DNA of 64,000 bases from Geitlerinema sp. S16. Its GTDB lineage: Bacteria; Cyanobacteriota; Cyanobacteriia; Cyanobacteriales; Geitlerinemataceae. A program made the translations under genes and the position numbers. Shown here one piece after another: positions 8,797 to 17,920 of this stretch. Each line of letters starts with the position of its first letter. The first letter of the stretch is position 1. The DNA lies in the NCBI GenBank assembly GCA_011390275.1, contig JAABST010000003.1:1-64000 (forward strand), read 5' to 3'. The notes under the pieces are model-generated. The model was not told the DNA's origin. It was given only the letters and a program-made list of their open reading frames with translations, and did no database searches.

Positions 8797-9468
8797 ATGC
8801 CCTACGGTTTAGCTCTCCATACCACCAGCACGCAGCTTGGTTTAGCCCTGATCGACTGCGCCGATATGCATCAGAACCACGTCCGAACATGCAGCCATGA
8901 CCTGGGGCGCGATATGGTCACCCATCTACATCTTCACACCCTAGAATTCCTCGCCCCTTATACCTGGTCAGATCTTAGCTTTATCGCGATCGCCAAAGGC
9001 CCCGGCAGCTTTACCAGCACCCGACTTGGGGTGGTGATGGCGCGGACGATCGGGCAGCAGTTAGGTATACCCGTCTTCGGGATTTCGACCCTGGAGGCCG
9101 CCGCTTACGCCGACGTGCGATCACGCAGCAGCGACCTAGGCAAGGTTGCCGTCAGTTCGCACACGGAGCGCGATCGAGCCGTGGAGCTGGAAGCCGCGCG
9201 GGGTGAGGTGTTCGCGGGGATCTATCACTACGATGGCGATCGTGGCGAGATGGTCTGTCTTCAAGCCGATGCGGCCATGTCTCCGCAGGCATGGCAAGAC
9301 ACACTGGCAAGCCGTTCCGTATTACCGATTTCACTCAAGCTCGATCGCGCCGACGTAATCCGAGATACCACCGCAATGGCAACCCTGGCGCAGCAGCGCT
9401 GGCAACGCGGCGATCGGCCTACATGGTCAGAGGTCACACCGTTCTATGGTCAGCATCCAGTGACGTGA
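8797..9468 (+). CDS. tsaB: tRNA t6A biosynthesis protein TsaB
   Basis: The TsaB subunit of the complex (TsaB-TsaD-TsaE) that makes N6-threonylcarbamoyl-adenosine at A37 of ANN-decoding tRNAs. The ASKHA-fold opening GLALHTTSTQLGLALID and the signature AIAKGPGSFTSTRLGVVMAR are clear; ELEAARGEVFAGIY follows at the domain junction. Its 223 residues fit the family. The ATG at 8797 is chosen over an in-frame TTG at 8785 because MPYGLALHTTS is the normal length before the first strand. No tsaD is nearby. Confidence 0.9.
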   Translation: MPYGLALHTTSTQLGLALIDCADMHQNHVRTCSHDLGRDMVTHLHLHTLEFLAPYTWSDLSFIAIAKGPGSFTSTRLGVVMARTIGQQLGIPVFGISTLEAAAYADVRSRSSDLGKVAVSSHTERDRAVELEAARGEVFAGIYHYDGDRGEMVCLQADAAMSPQAWQDTLASRSVLPISLKLDRADVIRDTTAMATLAQQRWQRGDRPTWSEVTPFYGQHPVT

Positions 9469-9567
9469 CATCACCAAACCAAACACAAGCCAAACAGGAA
9501 AAAGACAAACATAAACAACGCCCTCAGTCTGAACTTGATGCCCAGACCCGAGAGCGTCATATAGATG

Positions 9568-9588
9568 TAGCGGCGCGACTCATCTAAA
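9568..9588 (+). repeat. Solitary end of the MITE type found at 23040
   Basis: TAGCGGCGCGACTCATCTAAA matches the left end of the element at 23040 (TAGTGACGCGACTCATCTAAA) at all but two positions. The partner end is not found nearby, so this is a solo remnant. Confidence 0.45.
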
Positions 9589-9606
9589 CGGGGCAAGCGC
9601 TAGAAA

Positions 9607-9626
9607 TTTAGTTGATGACAGCCCCT
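9607..9626 (-). repeat. Solitary IS5-type terminal inverted repeat
   Basis: TTTAGTTGATGACAGCCCCT is the outward end seen at 36378-36394 (TAATTGATGACAGCCCC) with one change, and is close to the IS end at 203-220. No second end occurs between here and tsaB, so it is a remnant. It lies 14 bp from the stop of the leftward peptidoglycan-binding gene. Confidence 0.5.
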
Positions 9627-9639
9627 AGATCACTTCGAT

Positions 9640-10035
9640 TTAGCGGTTATCCCAATAGTAGAGAAGAACAGGCCAGCTTACGGATCCAATGACAGCATCT
9701 TGGACTAAATCATACTCAGCTTGAGCTGACCGCGCAGCCGCCGCCGTTTTGGGGCCAAAATTACCATCAATAGCTCCGTCATAAAAACCCAGGTCGCGCA
9801 AAATAACCTGAAGCATCGTGACCGCTGTACCATCCGACCCCTCAACGAGGCGTGGTAGATCACCGCTTGGCGCTTCTGCTCCACCAGGAGCCGGAATCTG
9901 TTGCGCGAGAACGGGCGTGTCTTCCGCTATCGAATTCTCGATCGAGCGAGCAAATGCACTTGGACAGGCATTCAGCGAGACCATTGCTGCGAGAGCAAGA
10001 GGGCAGATCCAACGTTGACGAAGATCGATCTTCAT
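9640..10035 (-). CDS. Secreted peptidoglycan-binding domain protein
   Basis: A 131-residue exported protein. The N-terminus MKIDLRQRW followed by a hydrophobic stretch (CPLALAAMVSLNACPSAFA) is a Sec signal peptide, cleaved probably after AFA. A short Pro/Gly-rich linker leads to one PG_binding_1 domain (LVEGSDGTAVTMLQVILRDL, then GFYDGAIDGNFGPKTAAAAR). No catalytic domain is attached. The ATG at 10035 is chosen because it begins the signal peptide; the frame extends 11 codons further. It probably sits in the periplasm on the cell wall. It follows the STAS gene by about 80 bp on the same strand and may be cotranscribed. Confidence 0.82.
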   Translation of the reverse strand: MKIDLRQRWICPLALAAMVSLNACPSAFARSIENSIAEDTPVLAQQIPAPGGAEAPSGDLPRLVEGSDGTAVTMLQVILRDLGFYDGAIDGNFGPKTAAAARSAQAEYDLVQDAVIGSVSWPVLLYYWDNR

Positions 10036-10117
10036 TTCTAGCGATCCTAGAACCGTATAAACTGCCATTCATTTTGCCATGACTTTGGAAAAAACGAAGG
10101 CTGAACTCAAGTTTTAA

Positions 10118-10567
10118 CTAGCTTTTATCCGTGGATGATGGTGAACGTGGAGTTTGTGAAAGTTTTGATTGAAGACTTTCAATCACGTTACTCATTAAAT
10201 TACTGACCTTCCCTTTTTCCTCATTCTCCCCATTCATATTAAGCGTATAGATCTCATCGTCTTCCCCCGTTGTTTCTTGTCCCATCCAAACTTCAAATAG
10301 TTCACCAATCAAGGCAACTTCAAGTACACTCCGGACGGCAGCGGTCGGATGCCGCAAAACTAAACGACTATTACGCTGCTGAGCTAGACGCCGCAGCGCC
10401 ACCAGCAGCCGAATTCCCGCATGACCAACAAATTCAACCTGTGAGAGATCAAGTATCCAGACATTATTGGGGGGTGTTGCGGAGAGAAAGTGTCGCTCGG
10501 CATTTTGTTGGAGCTTGGTCGCTCCAATCAGGTCAAGACGACCTTTCGGTAGAAGGACAACTGCCAT
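10118..10567 (-). CDS. STAS domain protein (anti-sigma factor antagonist-like)
   Basis: 149 residues: a STAS domain over about 1-95 (LLPKGRLDLIGATKLQQN ... ILDLSQVEFVGHAGIRLLVA), then a polar low-complexity tail. STAS antagonists bind switch-type anti-sigma kinases and are controlled by phosphorylation of a serine in a DSSG-like loop. Here the loop reads VGHAG, so the phospho-acceptor Ser is replaced by Ala and the preceding Asp by Gly. It may be a constitutively active antagonist or a scaffold. The ATG at 10567 is used; a TTG lies one codon upstream. Confidence 0.8.
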   Translation of the reverse strand: MAVVLLPKGRLDLIGATKLQQNAERHFLSATPPNNVWILDLSQVEFVGHAGIRLLVALRRLAQQRNSRLVLRHPTAAVRSVLEVALIGELFEVWMGQETTGEDDEIYTLNMNGENEEKGKVSNLMSNVIESLQSKLSQTPRSPSSTDKS

Positions 10568-11031
10568 CAATTCACTCGGTACGGGTTTAGTGTAGGGGGA
10601 GAATTACGAAACCGCGAAGGTCTGATGCAGATCTTCAGGGTCACATAACAGACGCAATGATTAAGTTTCTTGAAACAATCGCACCACGATCACACGTTGG
10701 ATCAGGACACAGATGATGGCATGAGCTGGCGAACACGAAACCCCCTTCCCGATTTTAGTTTGACGATGGAGCTGGGATAGAGAGGGTCGTTGGTGATTTG
10801 AGGAAACATTCTAAAATCGAGACAGCTTGCAAGGTTTTTGCACGTATCTTTTTTTCAGTCTATGCCTTGCCTTATGTGCCGTCTATTTCTCAGCCGTCTA
10901 ACCTTTTATGGGGTTTATCGTCACAATCATGGGTAATCTTATAGATTCATGAAAGGCTGTATCCCAATGTTTACCGGTCAATTTTTGACTGATGAGCTAA
11001 ATCGTCAGCCAAGAATCAGGAGGACACGCGC
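10568..11031. other. Intergenic, 464 bp, divergent promoter region
   Basis: Lies between the leftward STAS gene and the rightward MASE1 kinase. No gene, tRNA or repeat is recognised. The right end carries the kinase's Shine-Dalgarno AGGAGG at about 11018-11023. Confidence 0.35.
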
Positions 11032-13224
11032 ATGATCGCAACTCGACATTCACGATATTTCATTCAGATTGTGATCTTGGCTGCCCTGTATATCGTCATG
11101 AGCCGCGCGATCGCTTTTATTCCGGATAAGACCTTAGCCGCCTGCTTTATTGGGTTACCCAATGCGATATCGCTGTCGATTTTGCTGCGCACACACCGTA
11201 ATTCTCCTTGGCCAGGGGTCGTGATCGGTAGTTTTCTGGCGGCACAGATGACGGATTATGGATTTTGGGCGGCGGTATTGGCTAGCAGCGGCAATGCGCT
11301 GTTTGTGATTGTGTCGCTCTGGACGTTGCGGGCTCTCAATTTTGATCCGTCAATCGCCCGATTAGGCGATGTGTTGGCGCTGATCGCAGCAACCCTCAGC
11401 GCTTCTTTGCTGGACGCGATCGCCACTACGGCAGCAAAGATCAGTGATTTTACAGTCTTGACTCCGCTATCTGTGTCCTGGTCAACGGAAGGAATTGGAG
11501 ATACAGCCTGGTCATTGACGATCATACCTGTAATTTTGGCGCTCACGGATCGGAGTAACGATCTGGACGCTGGCCATATTCAACGCCCGTGGTCACGTAT
11601 AACCGAATGCATCATCTTGCTGCTGGTATCCATCGGGCTTGGCTGGCTGATTTTTTGCTCACGCACTCGCGCCAGTAACTATACGTATCCTTTAGAGTAT
11701 TTGCCGTTAATTTTACTGATGTGGAGTTCGCTCCGCTTTGGCAAACGTGGCACAATGCTGCTCAATTTCGGCATTGCCTTAATGGCTATTTTTGGCATTG
11801 CTCGATCCAGCGGACCGTTTTTAATGTCGAATTTAAGTGTCGATCAGTCCGTTGTGTCATTGCAGATTTTTCTATTTTCGATGTCTGGCGCTGCACTGAG
11901 TTTCGCGACGATCATCGTTGGCCGATCGCGAGCCCAGAAATTGCAGCAAAACAGTCGCCGTCGCCTTGAGCAAGCGCAGCGCATCGCGTGTTTGGGTAAT
12001 TGGGAGCTAGATTTGCGCAGTCAAACCATGACCTGGTCGCCGGAGATGTGGAAGATTTTAAACCTGAGGTCACGCCGTCACGAGTCTCCGACGCGCAATC
12101 TGCTGTTGGGGGCTGTTCATCCGGATGACTGTCCAGCGCTTCAGGTCGCGTTTGCAGCGCTACTCGATGATGGCCAGCCGTTTTGCTTAGATTACCGTCT
12201 GAATGGCGACGATGAGCGCATTGTGCGTGAACAGTGCGAGCGCCAAGATCAGTATGTCATCGGCACGCTGCAAGATATCACTGAGCATAAGCGATCGGAA
12301 GAACTCCGGGAAGCCAAGGAGGCGGCGGAGGCGGCAAACCGAGCCAAGAGTGCATTTCTCGCAAACATGAGTCACGAACTGCGGACACCGCTCAATGCGA
12401 TCATCGGCTATAGCGAACTGCTTGAAGAGGATGCTCTAGACCTTGGCCAAGAGGATTTTGCGGAGGATGCGCACAAGATTCGTGGCGCGGGCGAACATTT
12501 ACTGTCGTTGATTGGCGATATTTTAGATATCTCGAAGATCGAAGCGGGTCAGCTTACATTTACGCCGACGACATTCTCGATCGCTCATTTGATTGATGAA
12601 GTTGTGCTGAATATTCAACCGATGGTCGATGCCAATGGCAGCCTATTCAAACAAGACTGCCCCCCGGACATCGGCTCAATGTATAGCGATAGCACCGTAG
12701 TGCGGCAAATATTACTCAATCTGATGAGCAATGCGGCCAAGTTTACCCATGCCGGGACGATCGTGCTGACGGTTCGGCCCATAGCGGCTGCTGACCCTAA
12801 TTTGAATCTCGGCATAAGAATGGCTAGCCTTAGCACTCTCCCGTCTTCAAATTCTCTTGCTTTAAATTCTCAGTCTTCAAGTCTTCAGTCTTCAAATCTT
12901 CCATCGCCCAAATTCATCCCAAAGACTCCTTATATTCAGGATGATGGCTACATTCAATTCACGATCTGCGATACCGGTATTGGCATGAGTCCCGAACAGT
13001 TAACTCAAATTTTTCAGCCGTTTACCCAGGCCGATTCGTCCACTACTCGGAAGTATGGCGGGACGGGGTTGGGGCTAACGATCGGTCAGAAATTGGCACG
13101 ACAACTGGGCGGTGAGATTACCGTTAACAGCGTTCTCGATGAAGGATCGTGTTTTGTTTGTACGTTACCCCGCTCATTGAACGTCGCCCCGCAAGAATTC
13201 GACGACGATGATGTCTTGGATTAA
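11032..13224 (+). CDS. MASE1 sensor histidine kinase
   Basis: A 730-residue membrane kinase. Residues about 10-300 form a polytopic MASE1 sensor domain ([20 protein letters not shown], then repeated hydrophobic segments). A PAS-like domain follows at about 320-420 ([20 protein letters not shown]). The HisKA domain holds H448 in [19 protein letters not shown]; the ATPase has the N box [12 protein letters not shown]1 ICDTGIGM, the F box IFQPFTQAD and G2 [10 protein letters not shown]. An unusual Ser/Leu/Asn-rich insertion at about 598-635 splits the ATPase between N box and G1. AGGAGG sits eight nucleotides before the ATG. There is no adjacent response regulator, so it is an orphan kinase. The input signal is unknown. 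Confidence 0.93.
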   Translation: MIATRHSRYFIQIVILAALYIVMSRAIAFIPDKTLAACFIGLPNAISLSILLRTHRNSPWPGVVIGSFLAAQMTDYGFWAAVLASSGNALFVIVSLWTLRALNFDPSIARLGDVLALIAATLSASLLDAIATTAAKISDFTVLTPLSVSWSTEGIGDTAWSLTIIPVILALTDRSNDLDAGHIQRPWSRITECIILLLVSIGLGWLIFCSRTRASNYTYPLEYLPLILLMWSSLRFGKRGTMLLNFGIALMAIFGIARSSGPFLMSNLSVDQSVVSLQIFLFSMSGAALSFATIIVGRSRAQKLQQNSRRRLEQAQRIACLGNWELDLRSQTMTWSPEMWKILNLRSRRHESPTRNLLLGAVHPDDCPALQVAFAALLDDGQPFCLDYRLNGDDERIVREQCERQDQYVIGTLQDITEHKRSEELREAKEAAEAANRAKSAFLANMSHELRTPLNAIIGYSELLEEDALDLGQEDFAEDAHKIRGAGEHLLSLIGDILDISKIEAGQLTFTPTTFSIAHLIDEVVLNIQPMVDANGSLFKQDCPPDIGSMYSDSTVVRQILLNLMSNAAKFTHAGTIVLTVRPIAAADPNLNLGIRMASLSTLPSSNSLALNSQSSSLQSSNLPSPKFIPKTPYIQDDGYIQFTICDTGIGMSPEQLTQIFQPFTQADSSTTRKYGGTGLGLTIGQKLARQLGGEITVNSVLDEGSCFVCTLPRSLNVAPQEFDDDDVLD

Positions 13225-13268
13225 GCGCGATCGATGTTTCGTTCGCTGACTCTGGGTGACCTGCCGAC

Positions 13269-14990
13269 TTATAGATGTAGCTCGATCGGTGGCGATCGTC
13301 GAACCTGGTCATCCGTGATCAGGGTATGAACTCGCCAATCGCTGGTCGTGGCCGGAAAATCGCTGCGATAATGGCCGCCGCGACTTTCTTGGCGGAATGA
13401 CGCACTTTTGAGGATCAGTTCGCCAATATCGAGCAAGTTTCGCGTTTCGCCCCAAAGTTCAACGCGAGCCATACAGGTGGTCAGGTCGTCGGGGTCAGAC
13501 TTTGGGATGAGCAACGATCGTGAATCGCCGTGTCGCGCGGTGGTAAAAAATCGAGTGGCTTGCAGCGTATTCCAGTGCTGACGCCACTGACCGACCTGGG
13601 CGATCGCCGCTTCGAGAGTGGACGCCTCGCGGCAGATTCCGGCACTTTTCCAGAGCAAGCGCGGTAATTCAGCCCGTAGAGTGTCGATCCAGTCCCATTC
13701 CGCCTGGGGTATCGCCATCCAGTTTTGCTTCTGATCCGTGGATGGCGAAACATCGTGATCCATACCCTCGATCGCCGGTTGCCACACCTCAATTTTTGCC
13801 AACTTTGCCCCAAAGACCAGACACTCCAGCAGCGAATTACTCGCCAGTCGATTCGCGCCGTGGACGCCCGTACTGGCCGTTTCACCGACGGCATACAGCC
13901 CCGCGATCGAGGTTTGGCCGGTCAGATCTGTTTGAATGCCACCCATCCAGTAGTGTGCGGCGGGTGACACCGGAATCCGCTCGTGCATCACATCAATGCC
14001 CCAGTTTTGACATTTACGGATGATGTTGGGAAAGCGGGCGCGAACGCGATCGGCTCCGATCGGGCTAAGGTCGAGCCAGACATGGGCTTCAGCCGGATCG
14101 TCCGCCGTCGCATTCAGATAGCGATAAATCGATCGGCTGACCACATCACGCGGCGCGAGTTCGCCCGACGGGTGGTCATCAAAGGTAAACCGGCGTCCGG
14201 CATCGTCTACCAGATGCGCCCCTTCGCCTCGTACCGCTTCGCTGATCAAAAAGCTTGGCGCGTTGTCTTTGGCCAGTGCTGTCGGATGAAACTGAAAAAA
14301 TTCGAGGTCGCGCAAAATCGCCCCCGATCGCCACGCCATCGCGACCCCATCCCCGGTACTCACACTCGGATTCGTCGTCTTCGCAAACACCTGACCACCA
14401 CCGCCCGTCGCCAATATCACCGCCCCCGCGCGTACCCATCGGAGCATCCCGCCCCGGACGATCGCCGCCCCCAAACAGCGCCCCCCCTCCGGATCAATCC
14501 ACAGATCCACCACAAACGCATCATCGAGAATCTGAATATTGCTGCGTTGACGTACCCGATCGCTCAGGGTGCTGACCACGGCGCGTCCGGTGGTGTCGGC
14601 GGCATGGAGGACGCGACGATGGGAATGAGCCGCTTCTAAGGTCAAGGCCAGACGATCGCCAATTCGATCAAAGCCAACGCCCAGATTGACCAGGGACTGC
14701 ACACAATCCGAGGCGGATTCGGCCAACACGCGCACGGCATCCGGCTCGCATAAGCCAACCCCAGCGGTGATCGTATCGGCTACATGAAATGCTGGAGCAT
14801 CATCGGGATCGATCGCCGCCGCGATACCGCCCTGCGCCCAATCGCTCGCAGATTTAGGCAGACGACTTTTGGTCACCAGACCCACATTCAGGCGATCGGG
14901 CAAACACAGAGAGGTATAAAGTCCGGCGGCACCTGAACCGATAACCAGGATATCGAGGCGATCGGGAATATAGAGGGGATCGGTGGTCAC
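13269..14990 (-). CDS. nadB: L-aspartate oxidase
   Basis: A flavoenzyme oxidising L-aspartate to iminoaspartate, the first step of de novo NAD synthesis. 573 residues. The N-terminal FAD fold is LDILVIGSGAAGLYTSL; SASDWAQGGIAAAIDPDD and RGEGAHLVDDAGRRFTFDD are characteristic, as are AAHYWMGGIQTDLTGQTSI and GVHGANRLASNSLLECLVFG in the FAD-contacting C-terminal part. A helical succinate dehydrogenase-like C-terminal domain follows. The start is GTG at 14990. It stands alone here, without nadA or nadC. Confidence 0.95.
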   Translation of the reverse strand: MTTDPLYIPDRLDILVIGSGAAGLYTSLCLPDRLNVGLVTKSRLPKSASDWAQGGIAAAIDPDDAPAFHVADTITAGVGLCEPDAVRVLAESASDCVQSLVNLGVGFDRIGDRLALTLEAAHSHRRVLHAADTTGRAVVSTLSDRVRQRSNIQILDDAFVVDLWIDPEGGRCLGAAIVRGGMLRWVRAGAVILATGGGGQVFAKTTNPSVSTGDGVAMAWRSGAILRDLEFFQFHPTALAKDNAPSFLISEAVRGEGAHLVDDAGRRFTFDDHPSGELAPRDVVSRSIYRYLNATADDPAEAHVWLDLSPIGADRVRARFPNIIRKCQNWGIDVMHERIPVSPAAHYWMGGIQTDLTGQTSIAGLYAVGETASTGVHGANRLASNSLLECLVFGAKLAKIEVWQPAIEGMDHDVSPSTDQKQNWMAIPQAEWDWIDTLRAELPRLLWKSAGICREASTLEAAIAQVGQWRQHWNTLQATRFFTTARHGDSRSLLIPKSDPDDLTTCMARVELWGETRNLLDIGELILKSASFRQESRGGHYRSDFPATTSDWRVHTLITDDQVRRSPPIELHL

Positions 14991-15108
14991 AGGCGATCAG
15001 AGAGAAAGAGCGGCGATCAGCAATCAACAATCGACAATTCTCAGCCGTACCGCGAGGGTCTAGCTCGATTGAAGTGACAACAGTGTAGCGCTTGAAGTCT
15101 CAACCCAT

Positions 15109-15210
15109 CAGGACTAACGCAGAAGTCCGACTTCTAAACCAGCCTTCGTCGTTCTAGCTCTCAGGACGAGAGGAAAAGTCGGACTTCTAGCCCATTTTGT
15201 GTAAGTCCTG
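15109..15210. repeat. Small inverted-repeat element (MITE-like)
   Basis: Ends CAGGACTAACGC (15109-15120) and GTAAGTCCTG (15201-15210) are inverted over about 9 bp. Inside, GAAGTCCGACTTCT and AAAGTCGGACTTCT repeat the same core. CAGGACTTA-type ends are common in cyanobacterial intergenic repeats (from memory). The element lies between nadB and rsmG, eight bp past the rsmG stop. Confidence 0.45.
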
Positions 15211-15217
15211 ACCCGCG

Positions 15218-15988
15218 CTAAACCTGCACGAACACGCAGTGACGTACGGCGTGCGTTAACGGCGTTTCAAAGGCTTCGACCGTGAGTAAACGCCCATCGA
15301 TACGCCGCAAGATTTTGGTCAACGTGGCGAGATCGTCGTCACTCCAGTGTCCCCGGTAGAGGATGGCGATACCGTCATCGATCAAAAACGGCAATGTATA
15401 TTCAACGCAGGCTTGAATCGAACCGACGGCGCGAACGGTGGCGAGATCGTAGCGTTCGGCGTATTGGGGGAGCTGTGATTGACGTTCGGCGCGACCGATC
15501 GTGGTCGTGCAGTTGGTTAAACCGATCGCCTCGATCGACTCTTGTACGATCCGCACCTTCTTTTGGGTCGAATCCAGCAGCGTGATCGACCACTGCGGGC
15601 GCACGATCGCGATCGGTAACCCCGGAAATCCGCCACCCGTCCCGACATCGATCATCTTGACCGGCTTATCTTCGTCCCAGTCCGACACCTCCGCTAGCCC
15701 TATATCCAGGCTATTGGCCAAGCAGCGATCGAGATAGTGCAAACCGCTGACAGAATCCCAAATATGCTTTTCCCAAAACTCCGTCGGTTCGACGATTCGC
15801 GTTAGGTTAACGCGCGAGTTGGCATCGAGCGTCGCGCGGTAGAGGGTTTGGAATTGGGCTTGTTGTTCCGTTGTGGGGACGTGATCAAAGGTGTCGCGCC
15901 AGAGGTCGTCGAAGCTGGGAAGAACAGTATCGATCGGCGGAGCCGCAGGGCGATCGGGCAGCGGAGCATCGGAAGACGATAAGGTCAT
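15218..15988 (-). CDS. rsmG: 16S rRNA (guanine(527)-N7)-methyltransferase RsmG
   Basis: Methylates G527 in the 530 loop of 16S rRNA with SAM. 256 residues. After a divergent N-terminus come LDANSRVNLTRI and the SAM-binding motif MIDVGTGGGFPGLPIAIVRP, which is diagnostic for RsmG/GidB, then LLDSTQKKVRIVQE. The ATG at 15988 is preferred to an in-frame TTG at 16000. It is followed upstream by ssb on the same strand with a 76-bp gap. Confidence 0.94.
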   Translation of the reverse strand: MTLSSSDAPLPDRPAAPPIDTVLPSFDDLWRDTFDHVPTTEQQAQFQTLYRATLDANSRVNLTRIVEPTEFWEKHIWDSVSGLHYLDRCLANSLDIGLAEVSDWDEDKPVKMIDVGTGGGFPGLPIAIVRPQWSITLLDSTQKKVRIVQESIEAIGLTNCTTTIGRAERQSQLPQYAERYDLATVRAVGSIQACVEYTLPFLIDDGIAILYRGHWSDDDLATLTKILRRIDGRLLTVEAFETPLTHAVRHCVFVQV

Positions 15989-16064
15989 GAATGACGTCAA
16001 TTACAGACAAAAAATTACGCGGTGTTTCATCATAGCTCTGCCTCAGCCTTGTCTTAGCACGGTC

Positions 16065-16625
16065 TTAGAACGGGATATCGTCATCGTCAAAGTCGGGCAC
16101 ACTGGCCGGTGGCGCAGCTTGGGGAAAGGGTTGCGGGGCGGCAGGTGGCGCACCGGGCACGGAGGGCGGATTCACCGGCATGGCTTGGGGTTGGGAGGGA
16201 AATTGTGCCACGTTGGATGGCGGTGCAGCGTTCGGAATCGGTGGGGCGTAGTTGGGCTTCGGTGCGGGGGGAGCCGGTGCGACTGGGGGGACATACGCGG
16301 GAGCTGGAGCGCCAGCACCGAGCGCGGCGAGGGAATGAATGCGTTGGGCACGGAGTTCGGCGCGTTTTTCGCGGAAGCCTTCTTGACGATCGATCGTCAC
16401 CATCGAGATCCGGCCTTCGACGAGTAGCCGATCGCCGACCCGATAGCTCTGCTGTTCGACTTCGGTCGCGAGACGATTCCAAGCCACCAGCTTCAGGGTC
16501 GCAGGCGGATCGCCATCCCGTGGCGTATTAAACTGCACGATCATTTCAGCCACCGGTACTTGGTCACTGGTGTAGCGAACTTGAGGCGCTTGCATGACCT
16601 CCACGAGCAAGATGCAATGATTCAT
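16065..16625 (-). CDS. ssb: Single-stranded DNA-binding protein
   Basis: 186 residues. The N-terminal OB-fold (1-~105) starts MNHCILLVEVMQAPQVRYT and has LKLVAWNRLATEV and GRISMVTIDRQEGFREKRAE. This is the divergent cyanobacterial/plastid Ycf41-like SSB type. A long Pro/Ala-rich linker (about 108-170) leads to the acidic tip FDDDDIPF, the standard hook for SSB partner proteins. It should coat ssDNA at replication and repair sites. The start is ATG at 16625. Confidence 0.92.
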   Translation of the reverse strand: MNHCILLVEVMQAPQVRYTSDQVPVAEMIVQFNTPRDGDPPATLKLVAWNRLATEVEQQSYRVGDRLLVEGRISMVTIDRQEGFREKRAELRAQRIHSLAALGAGAPAPAYVPPVAPAPPAPKPNYAPPIPNAAPPSNVAQFPSQPQAMPVNPPSVPGAPPAAPQPFPQAAPPASVPDFDDDDIPF

Positions 16626-16951
16626 AGCAGTGTTAAGTCAGTGGTATCGCGATCCAGGAATGTCGCGAAAATCTGGTTAGAAATGAGGTTAGTGGGAGTA
16701 CGTTAGGGCTGTTGCCCGATCTATCTTAACCAATCCCTCGATCGACGGATCAGCATGATGATTGTTGTTATATCTGTTCACGGGCATCATCTCCCCTGAC
16801 ACGACATTGAGTAATGATCGCCCAGGCTCAACACCGTCAACCCGTTACGATTCGTATTTCGCTAATCTAGCCATGCGCTTGCGATCACGCGATCGCCGTT
16901 CACGACCCCAGCCCTGAACCTGTCTCTATCGCCTTCATCCCCGATCAATTT
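16626..16951. other. Intergenic, 326 bp, divergent promoter region
   Basis: Lies between leftward ssb and rightward gmd; it should hold both promoters. HIP1 sites are present. No gene or clear operator is recognised. Confidence 0.35.
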
Positions 16952-17920
16952 ATGACCACAGCCTTAATTTGCGGCATTTCTGGACAAGATGGCTCCTACC
17001 TCGCCAAGCTCCTGCTCGATCGCGGCTACCGCGTCGTCGGAACCTCACGCGATGCCCAGATGTCGAGCTTTCGCAATCTCGTACGGCTCGGTATTCGCGA
17101 TCGGGTAGAGGTCGAATCCATGAGCCTGACCGACTTTCGCAGCGTCATTCAGGTATTAACCAAAATCGAACCCGACGAAGTGTACAACCTGGGCGGTCAA
17201 AGTTCCGTCGGCCTCTCGTTTGAGCAGCCCGTCGAGACCCTAGATAGTATCGCCACCGGGACGCTCAACCTACTCGAAGCCGTCCGCTTTCTCAGCAGAA
17301 AGATCAAACTCTACAACGCCGGTTCGAGCGAATGCTTTGGCGACACGGATGGCAAACCCGCCGATGAAACCACGCCATTTCGTCCCCGCAGTCCTTACGC
17401 CGTCGCCAAATCCGCCGCCTTTTGGGAGGTCGCCAATTACCGCGAAGCTTACGGATTATTTGCCTGTTCCGGGATTTTGTTTAACCACGAATCGCCCCTT
17501 CGCCCCGAGCGTTTCGTCACGCAAAAAATTGTCGCGGCGGCCTGCCGGATTGCTGATGGTAGTGGTGAAACTCTGGAGCTGGGCAATATTAGCGTGCAGC
17601 GCGATTGGGGCTGGGCGCCGGAGTATGTCGAGGGGATGTACCGCATGTTGCAGCAGGATCAGCCCGATGATTATGTTTTGGCGACGGGGCAAACCCATGC
17701 GCTGGAAGATTTTGTCGCGGCGGTGTTTGCGAGTTTGGATTTAGACTGGCGCGATCATGTGATCACGAATTCGGCGTTTTTCCGCCCGACGGATATCGCG
17801 ATCGGGCGGAGCAATCCCGCCAAGGCGAAACGGGTCATGGACTGGGAAGCGCGGTATGCGATGCCGCAGGTGGCCAGCATGATGACCGATGCTTTCCGGA
17901 AACAACGAATAAACGGATGA
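16952..17920 (+). CDS. gmd: GDP-mannose 4,6-dehydratase
   Basis: A short-chain dehydrogenase-type enzyme converting GDP-mannose to GDP-4-keto-6-deoxymannose, a precursor of GDP-fucose, GDP-rhamnose and related sugars. 322 residues. The NADP-binding loop is CGISGQDGSYLAKLLL (7-22); the catalytic triad region is seen in GSSECFGDTDGKP, and YAVAK carries the Tyr and Lys. FNHESPLRPERFVT and NISVQRDWGWAPEYVEGMY are signatures of Gmd. No epimerase (fcl) follows; the next gene is a family 4 glycosyltransferase, suggesting a surface-glycan role. Confidence 0.94.
   Translation: MTTALICGISGQDGSYLAKLLLDRGYRVVGTSRDAQMSSFRNLVRLGIRDRVEVESMSLTDFRSVIQVLTKIEPDEVYNLGGQSSVGLSFEQPVETLDSIATGTLNLLEAVRFLSRKIKLYNAGSSECFGDTDGKPADETTPFRPRSPYAVAKSAAFWEVANYREAYGLFACSGILFNHESPLRPERFVTQKIVAAACRIADGSGETLELGNISVQRDWGWAPEYVEGMYRMLQQDQPDDYVLATGQTHALEDFVAAVFASLDLDWRDHVITNSAFFRPTDIAIGRSNPAKAKRVMDWEARYAMPQVASMMTDAFRKQRING

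Noticed and set aside
8543..8890. Small open frames on both strands between the DUF1825 gene and tsaB
   Set aside because: No family character and mutual overlap; treated as intergenic.
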